The position numbers and the translations under genes were made by a program. A DNA stretch of 6,009 nt from an uncultured Bacillota bacterium. Its GTDB lineage: Bacteria > Bacillota > Clostridia > Christensenellales > UBA1242. The stretch lies in contig URWY01000021.1 in assembly GCA_900551705.1 (NCBI GenBank), positions 1 through 6,009 on the forward strand, given 5' to 3'. Below are positions 1-4,792 of the stretch, one piece after another. Each line of letters opens with the position of its first letter. Within the stretch, counting starts at the first letter, position 1. The notes below the pieces were generated by a model, which was not told the origin of the DNA, did no database searches, and saw only the letters and a list, made by a program, of their open reading frames with translations.

Positions 1-176
1 GCCAAAAATAAATAACCCAAAGGCTTTATTTTATTTGGAACAACTTCATGAACGGTAAAATCAACGATATTTGCGGAATTGGCATACTTATATTCCCCAT
101 ATTCATCAATAACTATCTGTTCATCGTCAATATTTATTTTCATCGGATAAGGTAATTTATTTTGAAAAGTAATCAT
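1..176 (-). CDS. N-terminal part of an unrecognised protein, cut by the window edge
   Basis: An ATG at 176-174 opens a frame that runs without a stop to base 1, giving 58 residues beginning MITFQNKLPYPMKINIDDEQ. The start is supported by a ribosome binding site, GAGGTG, whose GAGG lies six bases before the ATG, and by a good promoter just upstream (203-231). The visible part is soluble-looking and alternates hydrophobic and polar residues, suggesting beta strands. It has no signal peptide, membrane segment or motif I recognise. The tRNA-Glu/5S terminator at 268-295 separates it from the RNA unit to its right, so it should be transcribed independently. I cannot assign a function because most of the gene is outside the window. 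Confidence 0.75.
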   Translation of the reverse strand, partial: MITFQNKLPYPMKINIDDEQIVIDEYGEYKYANSANIVDFTVHEVVPNKIKPLGYLFL

Positions 177-202
177 ATGTCACCTCAAATATGTTATTCC
201 TC

Positions 203-231
203 ATTATAACATATAGAAAATAAAAAGGCAA
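203..231 (-). promoter_or_regulatory. Promoter of the partial gene at the left edge
   Basis: Reading the minus strand, a -35 box TTGCCT (231-226) and a perfect -10 box TATAAT (208-203) are separated by 17 bases. TATG lies one base before the -10 box (TRTGn extended -10). Predicted transcription start is near 196, giving a leader of about 20 bases that contains the GAGGTG ribosome binding site. Confidence 0.7.
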
Positions 232-267
232 AATACGAAATTAAATATAAATATACACATAAAAGGA

Positions 268-295
268 AAAAACGCATCAAAAGAGATGCGTTTTT
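268..295 (-). terminator. Intrinsic terminator after the 5S rRNA
   Basis: An 11-bp perfect inverted repeat (268-278 with 285-295, core CGCATC/GATGCG) with a 6-base loop starts seven bases beyond the 5S 3' end. On the minus strand the stem ends in a run of six T. It closes the tRNA-Glu/5S unit just before the promoter of the left-edge gene. Confidence 0.9.
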
Positions 296-302
296 CATTG
301 AT

Positions 303-418
303 GTCGGCGTCGACCTATCTTCCCGGGAAGCTGCCCTCCAAGTATTTTCAGCACGCGTGAGCTTAACTACCGTGTTCGGGATGGGAACGGGTGGACCCTC
401 AGCGTAATAAACACCGAC
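303..418 (-). rRNA. rrf: 5S ribosomal RNA
   Basis: The minus strand carries the conserved 5S core CCACCCGTTCCCATCCCGAA, followed by CACGG and AGTTAAGC. The two ends pair as helix I: GTCGGTG at 418-412 with CGCCGAC at 309-303, seven pairs with one G-U. The 116-nt length matches Gram-positive 5S RNAs. It lies downstream of a tRNA-Glu-like gene under that gene's promoter and has its own terminator. No 16S or 23S sequence flanks it: the next features are protein genes on both sides. This copy is therefore not at the end of a standard 16S-23S-5S operon. Whether other 5S copies exist in the genome cannot be seen here. Ends are placed from helix I and may be off by one or two bases. Confidence 0.95.
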
Positions 419-420
419 TG

Positions 421-442
421 AACTGTAACTTAAATCACAGTT
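421..442 (-). other. Hairpin in the tRNA-Glu to 5S spacer, possible processing signal
   Basis: AACTGT and ACAGTT (421-426 and 437-442) form a 6-bp stem with a 10-base loop, two bases before the mature 5S 5' end. There is no T tract, so it is not a terminator. Its position fits a processing or folding element of the tRNA-5S precursor, which is an inference. Confidence 0.4.
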
Positions 443-475
443 ATTAACTTTTTCCTGTGGTTTCCCTCAGGTCTT

Positions 476-550
476 TGGTGACCCGTAGGAGAATCGAACT
501 CCTGTTTTCGCCGTGAGAGGGCGACGTCTTAACCGCTTGACCATGAGGGC
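476..550 (-). tRNA. tRNA-Glu(CTC)-like gene with a mismatched acceptor stem
   Basis: Read on the minus strand, the gene has a D arm (GTC...GAC with AAGCGGTTAA loop), a perfect 5-bp anticodon stem TCGCC/GGCGA around loop CTCTCAC (anticodon CTC, Glu), a 4-base variable region, a perfect T arm AGGAG-TTCGATT-CTCCT, and an encoded CCA. The D and anticodon arms are typical of bacterial tRNA-Glu. The acceptor stem is odd: the 5' strand GCCCTCA against the 3' strand ACGGGTC gives only four pairs of seven (one of them U-G), with mismatches at 2-71, 6-67 and 7-66. A normal partner for this 3' strand would resemble GACCCGT or GGCCCGT. It may be a decayed or chimeric gene, an assembly error, or a functional variant. 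It is the first gene of the unit with 5S. Confidence 0.75.
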
Positions 551-568
551 ATATTTTCAAGCAGTGTT

Positions 569-597
569 ATATTAGCAAATAAATAAAAAAAAATCAA
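569..597 (-). promoter_or_regulatory. Promoter of the tRNA-Glu/5S unit
   Basis: On the minus strand, -35 TTGATT (597-592) and -10 TAATAT (574-569) are 17 bases apart, and TGC precedes the -10 (TGn extended -10). Predicted start is about 562, roughly 12 bases before the tRNA. The -35 box lies inside the terminator of the preceding gene, and that terminator's T tract forms the start of the spacer. Confidence 0.75.
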
Positions 598-612
598 GCG
601 TTTGCCTGATTT
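591..612 (-). terminator. Intrinsic terminator of the membrane-anchored orphan gene
   Basis: On the minus strand, a stem of seven pairs (ATCAGGC with GCTTGAT, one G-U) and an AAAC loop are extended by A-T pairs and followed by nine consecutive T (593-585). The stem begins within the TAA stop codon at 613-611. It overlaps the -35 box of the tRNA-Glu/5S promoter. Confidence 0.9.
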
Positions 613-1549
613 ATTTTCCTAATGTTGATTTTACTAAATTATTGATATTGATGTCGGCAAATTTGAATGTTTCAGTTGATATTACTGTGATATTACTGCC
701 TGCCCAACCGATTGCTCGTGTGTTTTTCTCAACATAATACCTTTCAGTTGTTTTGATTGACACGAATGCACCAGTTTTTCTGTTGATTTTTATTTCAAAT
801 GTTGCGCTAATTCCGCCGAAATTTCTTGTTTCTGCTGGTGAGTTCAAAATATTTTTACCCATATTATCAAACACGCCATCGACATTTGATTTCAATGTGA
901 ATTTCAAAACATAGTTTGAACCCATAATGTTAAATGAATCATTTGTTGCATTTTCTGATGTAAGTTTAAAATATGAATTTTTAACATCTGTTCCAAATTT
1001 ATTTAAGTAATCTGCTTTTGAATATTTTGATTCATTTGCATTCAAGAAATTGCCGTCTGTGTTGTAGACTACTCTTTGAATAACTGAATTATCTGCTTCA
1101 TTTAAATACATAAGATTTGAATAGTTTAAACCTTCACTGCTGTTGCTTGAACAAATTGATGTGATTAAACATTCTTCTTTTGTTTTGTATTTCTTTTCTG
1201 CTGAGTTTTGCCTTACAACAATTCCCATAACTTCGTCATTCACTGCTGTTTGACTTTTTGTGCTTGTGTATGAATAATTGTTCATAATTTTATAAGCATA
1301 ATTCATAGCTGCCCAAGCGTTTGAAAAAGTTGGTGCTGTTGGCAAATAGTTCTTATCTTCCTTTACTTCAATATTTTCATCTTTTTTATCTTTGTCTTTA
1401 TTACTATCGTCCTCAGCTGAAATATTGATATCTTGTTTATTATCTGGCTGTTCTGTTGCCAATTCGACCGCAGAAAAAATCACCACTGCTGAAATTAAAA
1501 ATATGAGTGAAAAAATAATCCAATTATATTTTCTTCTGTTTAGTTCCAC
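611..1549 (-). CDS. Membrane-anchored extracytoplasmic protein of unknown function
   Basis: I do not recognise the family. I start it at the GTG at 1549-1547 (312 residues) because AGAGGGG lies six bases upstream. The in-frame GTG six codons earlier (1567) has no convincing ribosome binding site. Residues about 1-9 are basic (NRRK) and 10-29 form one hydrophobic membrane segment with no lipobox, so the rest should face outside. Residues about 36-68 are a charged, low-complexity linker rich in D, K, E and N. The remaining ~245 residues look like a folded domain rich in N, S, T and aromatics, with strand-like stretches at the C-terminus. Two cysteines (C127 and C133) could form a disulfide. The gene has its own promoter and terminator, so it is a single unit. 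Its leader is about 80 bases, the longest of the window. Confidence 0.85.
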   Translation of the reverse strand: MELNRRKYNWIIFSLIFLISAVVIFSAVELATEQPDNKQDINISAEDDSNKDKDKKDENIEVKEDKNYLPTAPTFSNAWAAMNYAYKIMNNYSYTSTKSQTAVNDEVMGIVVRQNSAEKKYKTKEECLITSICSSNSSEGLNYSNLMYLNEADNSVIQRVVYNTDGNFLNANESKYSKADYLNKFGTDVKNSYFKLTSENATNDSFNIMGSNYVLKFTLKSNVDGVFDNMGKNILNSPAETRNFGGISATFEIKINRKTGAFVSIKTTERYYVEKNTRAIGWAGSNITVISTETFKFADININNLVKSTLGK

Positions 1550-1571
1550 AAAAAACCCCTCTTTCACAAAC

Positions 1572-1586
1572 TGACAAATTTCGTCA
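1572..1586. repeat. Short inverted repeat in the leader of the orphan membrane-protein gene
   Basis: TGACAAATTTCGTCA is a 15-base near-palindrome (TGAC...GTCA with one internal mismatch) between the predicted transcription start near 1630 and the ribosome binding site. It could be an operator-like site or chance in AT-rich DNA. No regulator gene is adjacent. Confidence 0.3.
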
Positions 1587-1636
1587 AATTGTGCATTTAT
1601 TAAAACTTATGTAGTTGTCACTTGATTTATGACTAT

Positions 1637-1665
1637 AATTTATCACATAATAAAATTGATGTCAA
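1637..1665 (-). promoter_or_regulatory. Promoter of the orphan membrane-protein gene
   Basis: On the minus strand there is a perfect -35 TTGACA (1665-1660), a 17-base spacer, and -10 TAAATT (1642-1637) preceded by TGTGA, a TRTGn extended -10. Predicted start is near 1630, leaving a leader of about 80 bases before the GTG start. Confidence 0.75.
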
Positions 1666-1673
1666 CAAAATTA

Positions 1674-1707
1674 TGCATATTTTTCAAAATTTTTGAATAA
1701 ATATGCA
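1674..1707. repeat. Long AT-rich inverted repeat between the HAD gene and the orphan membrane-protein gene
   Basis: A 32-base core at 1675-1706 pairs GCATATTT with AAATATGC (8 bp) and continues inward as TTCAAA/TTTGAA with one bulged base and a 3-base loop; one further T-A pair extends it to 1674 and 1707. It sits 13 bases beyond the HAD stop and just upstream of the next promoter's -35 box. The minus-strand continuation has only a weak T run, so it is at best a poor terminator for the HAD gene. An operator upstream of the promoter is the alternative. Confidence 0.5.
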
Positions 1708-1719
1708 AATTTATTATAA

Positions 1720-2529
1720 TTATATATTTTTATCCAATTTGGACTGTAATGCCAAAATAAAATTCTTGATTGTGATGTCAATTTCGCTGCCAGCGGTGTA
1801 ATCTGCCTTGCAACAAGCGGTTACTCTGTCGTCCTTATAAAGCGAAAAGCCTACATCTTTACTATCGCCATAAACAGCAATAGACATACCACCTTTACCT
1901 TTTACAACTTTCATACAAGGAATGTCGGTAAAGCCATCGCCAATATAGATGATATTCTCGTAAGGAATTGGCCTTATATCTTTTTGCATGACCTTATTAA
2001 TGCTATCATCGGCGACATCTAAAATGCCTTTATTAATTCTAAAAATGAATTGTGTTTTGTTTGTATAATTAATCGCTCTTGCAGGCCAAACAACACAACC
2101 TTTTTCATCGTAAATATATTGGCAAGCATAGATTTTTTTGAATTCTTTTGCTATTGGACAACCTTCAACAATCTCAGTAAGCCCAGAACTGATTAAATAA
2201 TGCTCGACTTCAAAACCATGGTCAGCACCAAATTTATTGATTTGAGAAAACCATTCTATTACGCCAGGGAAAAACTCAATATTCTTTCCGCCATCATTTA
2301 AGACCTTTCTAGTTAAAGGTTTGTTGATCTCATTAGCTCTCGCAACAAGTTCATACATGAACGCGAGCACCCTATCCATTTGATTTTTTGACGAAGTAAC
2401 ATCTAATTTTGAATAGAATGTGTCTGCATCAGTTTCTAAATAATCAAAAACGCCGTATTCTTGCATACTTTTCAAAGATAGCGTTTGGTCAAAATCGTAT
2501 AAAATAGCAATTTTTCTTTTTTGCATCAT
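1720..2529 (-). CDS. HAD-superfamily hydrolase, probable phosphatase
   Basis: Visible HAD motifs in this 269-residue protein are motif I DFDQT (D12 nucleophile, D14 acid/base, T16), motif II LISSG (S114 or S115), a candidate motif III lysine at K158 or K167, and motif IV GDGFTD (D198, D202, Mg2+ ligands). By family knowledge this is the phosphoaspartate-forming phosphohydrolase set. Residues about 20-85, between motifs I and II, are helical and would form a C1-type cap, as in phosphoserine-phosphatase-like members. The substrate cannot be told. No membrane segment is seen, so it should be cytosolic. The first of two adjacent ATGs fits best, with AAGGA five bases before it. It has a near-consensus promoter and lies beyond yebC's terminator, so it is a separate unit. 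Confidence 0.9.
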   Translation of the reverse strand: MMQKRKIAILYDFDQTLSLKSMQEYGVFDYLETDADTFYSKLDVTSSKNQMDRVLAFMYELVARANEINKPLTRKVLNDGGKNIEFFPGVIEWFSQINKFGADHGFEVEHYLISSGLTEIVEGCPIAKEFKKIYACQYIYDEKGCVVWPARAINYTNKTQFIFRINKGILDVADDSINKVMQKDIRPIPYENIIYIGDGFTDIPCMKVVKGKGGMSIAVYGDSKDVGFSLYKDDRVTACCKADYTAGSEIDITIKNFILALQSKLDKNI

Positions 2530-2558
2530 ACTTTTCCTTCTTATGTTTTCCTAATTTA

Positions 2559-2588
2559 ATTATACCATATATATTATACCTATGTCAA
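2559..2588 (-). promoter_or_regulatory. Near-consensus promoter of the HAD hydrolase gene
   Basis: On the minus strand, perfect -35 TTGACA (2588-2583) and perfect -10 TATAAT (2564-2559) are separated by 18 bases, with TATGG before the -10 (TRTGn). Predicted start is near 2552 and the leader is about 22 bases. This is the strongest-looking protein-gene promoter in the window. Confidence 0.85.
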
Positions 2589-2606
2589 CAAGGCATGCTT
2601 TACAAA

Positions 2607-2631
2607 AAAATCCACGAAAATCGTGGATTTT
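2607..2631 (-). terminator. Intrinsic terminator after yebC
   Basis: An 11-bp perfect stem (2607-2617 with 2621-2631, core TCCACGA/TCGTGGA) with a 3-base loop begins four bases after the yebC stop. On the minus strand it runs into a T tract (2610-2604). The opposite strand also has a short T run, but no plus-strand gene needs it. Confidence 0.9.
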
Positions 2632-2634
2632 AAA

Positions 2635-3357
2635 TTACATATTTACATTATGATAAATTTCTTGAATATCATCATTATCTTCGAACATATCAGTCATGCG
2701 AGTGAAAGTTTCAAGTTGTTTGTCGTCCAAATCAACATAATTTTGAGCGACCATTTCAGTGTCTGCTGACAAGACTTTTCCACCGATGCTTTCAAGTGCC
2801 TTTTGAACCGTATCTAGCATATTTGGTGCACATGAAATTTCCCAACTATCATCGTTTTCACAGACATCGTCAGCGCCAGCTTCAACTGCTGCCATGAAAA
2901 TATCATCTTCTGTCAACTTGCCATCTTTTTCCAAAATGATAATACCTTTATTGTCAAACATAAAGCTTACACAACCGATTGTTCCAAGACTGCCACCAAA
3001 TTTGTCAAATGTATGCCTTACATCGCCAGCTGTTCTATTTTTATTATCGGTTAAGCATTTTACAATAACTGCTGAGCCGCCGACACCATAGCCTTCGTAT
3101 AAAACTTCTTCGTAGTTGACATTTCCAAGTTCACCGCTTGCTTTTTTGATACTTCTTGAAATTGTATCGTTTGGCATATTTGCTTGCTTTGCTTTAGCAA
3201 TCAATGCTTGTAATCTTGGATTTGTAACAGGGTCTGCTCCGCCTGTCTTAACAGCAACAGCAATTTCACGACCTATTTTTGTGAAAATTTTACCTTTTTG
3301 TGCATCACTTTTTTCTTTTGTTCTTTTAATATTATTCCATTTGCTATGTCCGCTCAT
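2635..3357 (-). CDS. yebC: YebC/PmpR-family protein (TACO1 relative)
   Basis: The 240-residue protein has the family's usual length and hallmarks: N-terminal MSGHSKWNNIKRTKEKSDAQ then KGKIFTKIGREI, the EGYGVGG segment at 88-94, DNKNRT at 104-109, and GGSLGTIGCVSFMF at 121-134. The family is cytosolic. It was long annotated as a DNA-binding transcriptional regulator. Bacterial members and mitochondrial TACO1 have more recently been reported to act in translation, helping ribosomes stalled on proline-rich stretches. The start has a strong AGGAG five bases before the ATG. It lies 69 bases after the RNA methyltransferase gene with no terminator between, so it may be co-transcribed as well as using its own promoter. 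A strong terminator follows. Confidence 0.96.
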   Translation of the reverse strand: MSGHSKWNNIKRTKEKSDAQKGKIFTKIGREIAVAVKTGGADPVTNPRLQALIAKAKQANMPNDTISRSIKKASGELGNVNYEEVLYEGYGVGGSAVIVKCLTDNKNRTAGDVRHTFDKFGGSLGTIGCVSFMFDNKGIIILEKDGKLTEDDIFMAAVEAGADDVCENDDSWEISCAPNMLDTVQKALESIGGKVLSADTEMVAQNYVDLDDKQLETFTRMTDMFEDNDDIQEIYHNVNM

Positions 3358-3381
3358 AAATTCTCCTATAAAAACCTGTTT

Positions 3382-3411
3382 ATTTTAGCATATTTTCTTG
3401 TTGCTTGTAAA
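3382..3411 (-). promoter_or_regulatory. Promoter of yebC
   Basis: On the minus strand, -35 TTTACA (3411-3406), an 18-base spacer and -10 TAAAAT (3387-3382) preceded by TATGC (TRTGn). Predicted start is near 3375, giving a leader of about 17 bases that contains AGGAG. It lies in the gap after the methyltransferase stop. Confidence 0.7.
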
Positions 3412-3426
3412 ACGATTAAATACAAT

Positions 3427-4179
3427 TTATACATTATTTTTATTTAATTCATACATTAAAATTGCACCAGCAACACCAACATTTAAACTTTCAAGATTGT
3501 TTGCCATAGGAATTGAAATTTTTTTGTTTGCTATTTCAAACATTTCTTTTGACACGCCGTTGCCTTCATTCCCAAGCACAATTCCAAATTGTTTTTCAAC
3601 TTTGACATTAAAAACACTTTCTCCTTGCATGTGACCAACATATATATCAAAATTTTTCAATCTTTGTTTTTGAAAAGCCAAAAAGTCGCTTTTTGAGCAC
3701 TCGTATACATTAAGTTTAAATGCTGCGCCCATTGAACTTCTTATGAGTTTGTCGTTTGTTAAACTAACACAATCAACCATATAAACATCTAAAAAATTCG
3801 CCCCGAGTGCTGTTCTTAAAAGCGTTCCAACATTGCCTGGGTCTTGCAAATTATCCAAGACAAGGAAATTTGTGTTTGGTTTGTTAAGTGTTTTGCCTAC
3901 ATTCTCAACAACGCCGATTAAACCTTGCGAGTTACAAGTATCCGCAAATAATTTAAAAGTTGAATCATTCAACTCTATAATTTCGCAATTTTGAACATTA
4001 AAATCAAATTTTTCAGCGTTATTTGATTTTGTTTCGCAATTTATCAACAAATACTTTAAGTCAAACCCAGCGCAAATTGCTTCTTTGATCACTTTTGGAT
4101 TGTCTAAAAAAGCAAACTTTTTATCTGCTTTTAACTTTTTTAACTCTTTTACTTTTTCATTGTTTCTTGAAATAATCAT
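3427..4179 (-). CDS. SpoU/TrmH-family RNA 2'-O-methyltransferase
   Basis: Residue numbers count from the upstream ATG at 4182. Residues about 3-95 form the N-terminal substrate-binding domain seen in RlmB/TsnR-type enzymes. The C-terminal SPOUT domain shows motif 1 NLQDPGNVGTLLRTA (111-125, with N117 and R123), motif 2 VLGNEGNGVS (202-211) and motif 3 IPMANNLESLNVGVAGAILM (224-243). The family transfers methyl from S-adenosylmethionine to a ribose 2'-OH in rRNA or tRNA; the target base cannot be told. Motif 3 has NVGVA where NVSVA is usual. Two ATGs lie in tandem. I prefer the second (4179, 250 residues) because the extended -10 puts transcription start exactly there. Neither has a ribosome binding site. 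It is divergent from the GNAT gene and may read through into yebC. Confidence 0.93.
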   Translation of the reverse strand: MIISRNNEKVKELKKLKADKKFAFLDNPKVIKEAICAGFDLKYLLINCETKSNNAEKFDFNVQNCEIIELNDSTFKLFADTCNSQGLIGVVENVGKTLNKPNTNFLVLDNLQDPGNVGTLLRTALGANFLDVYMVDCVSLTNDKLIRSSMGAAFKLNVYECSKSDFLAFQKQRLKNFDIYVGHMQGESVFNVKVEKQFGIVLGNEGNGVSKEMFEIANKKISIPMANNLESLNVGVAGAILMYELNKNNV

Positions 4180-4185
4180 CATTTA

Positions 4186-4214
4186 AATATATCACAAAAA
4201 AATATTTTTACAAA
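4186..4214 (-). promoter_or_regulatory. Leaderless promoter of the RNA methyltransferase gene
   Basis: On the minus strand, TGTGA followed by -10 TATATT (4191-4186) makes a TRTGn extended -10. The -35 is weak (TTTGTA at 17 bases or TTGTAA at 16). Counting the last T of the -10 as -7 puts +1 at 4179, the A of the second ATG. No leader and no ribosome binding site are left. Confidence 0.6.
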
Positions 4215-4227
4215 TCATAATAAACTA

Positions 4228-4255
4228 TTTACATTCTTATAAAATGTGATATAAT
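4228..4255 (+). promoter_or_regulatory. Leaderless promoter of the GNAT gene
   Basis: TTTACA (4228-4233), a 16-base spacer and perfect TATAAT (4250-4255) preceded by TGTGA (TRTGn extended -10). Counting the last T as -7 puts +1 at 4262, the A of the gene's ATG. No purine-rich ribosome binding site precedes the ATG. Confidence 0.7.
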
Positions 4256-4261
4256 GCTTGC

Positions 4262-4765
4262 ATGAAATTTGAATGGAAAGAAATCAAAAACGACGAAGAA
4301 AAAATCATCAACGCTTGGCTCACAGTTTCTGACAAGCAAAATTTATGCATGACTGATAAATCTTGGCAAGAAACTGCTAACGATATTAAAGATTGTTTAA
4401 AAAGCATGAAAAATGGTCAATTCAGAAATGTGATTGGTTACTTAAATAATCAACCAGCAGTTGCAATGATGTTCGGTGTTGAACATTCTGGCGATATACT
4501 TAATCTTTATAATATTGTTGTTAATCCAATATTCAGACATAAAGGTGTTGCTAAACAAGCAGTTATGGGTTTAATTTATAACGCAGAAAAAGAATTCAAT
4601 TTAAAACCAACATTCAAACAAATCAAAGCGTCTGTCGTTCCAAAAAATACAATTTCAAAAAATTTATTTTTCGGCTCTGGCTTTACTTCATGCCAATATG
4701 ACGGTGAATATTTGGTTTACACAAAATATTTTCAAAAAAATTATGATAGCGATATAACAAAATAA
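4262..4765 (+). CDS. GNAT-family N-acetyltransferase
   Basis: This 167-residue protein has the GNAT fold's central features. A strand NLYNIVVNP (81-89) is followed by the acetyl-CoA pyrophosphate loop RHKGVA (92-97, the R-x-x-G-x-A form) and its helix. A later segment VVPKNTISKNLFFGSGFT (125-142) is the usual strand plus 'N..S..ly.k.GF' helix of motif B. By family it transfers acetyl from acetyl-CoA to an amine; the acceptor cannot be told. No membrane segment is seen. It is the only plus-strand protein gene, 82 bases from the divergent methyltransferase start and convergent with the metallopeptidase gene, sharing one terminator. The ATG has no ribosome binding site and coincides with predicted transcription start, so the mRNA is probably leaderless. 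Confidence 0.88.
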   Translation: MKFEWKEIKNDEEKIINAWLTVSDKQNLCMTDKSWQETANDIKDCLKSMKNGQFRNVIGYLNNQPAVAMMFGVEHSGDILNLYNIVVNPIFRHKGVAKQAVMGLIYNAEKEFNLKPTFKQIKASVVPKNTISKNLFFGSGFTSCQYDGEYLVYTKYFQKNYDSDITK

Positions 4766-4768
4766 AAA

Positions 4769-4786
4769 GCATCTCAAACGAGATGT
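4769..4786. terminator. Bidirectional terminator between convergent genes
   Basis: GCATCTC (4769-4775) pairs with GAGATGT (4780-4786) around an AAAC loop. On the plus strand it is followed by TTCTTTTTT, ending the GNAT transcript. On the minus strand the stem is followed by five T (4768-4764), ending the metallopeptidase transcript. The plus-strand T tract overlaps the minus-strand stop codon (4795-4793), so 27 bases serve both genes. Confidence 0.88.
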
Positions 4787-4792
4787 TCTTTT

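Noticed and set aside
1392..1574. Plus-strand frame opposite the N-terminus of the orphan membrane protein
   Set aside because: It is antisense to the membrane segment and linker, and its hydrophobic look comes from the complement. No start signals.
1550..1630. Possible riboswitch in the leader of the orphan gene
   Set aside because: The leader is only about 80 bases and very AT-rich, and shows no conserved aptamer sequence or terminator/antiterminator pair I recognise.
1674..1707. Strong terminator for the HAD gene
   Set aside because: The hairpin is almost entirely A-T and is followed by only a weak T run on the minus strand, so I list it as an inverted repeat of uncertain role.
2894..3634. 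Plus-strand open frames opposite yebC and the methyltransferase
   Set aside because: They lie antisense to genes with clear family signatures, have no ribosome binding sites, and their composition is explained by the opposite strand.
4193..4249. TCACA...TGTGA arrangement resembling CRP half-sites
   Set aside because: The half-sites face outward and are 47 bases apart, and both are fully explained as TRTGn parts of the two divergent extended -10 boxes.
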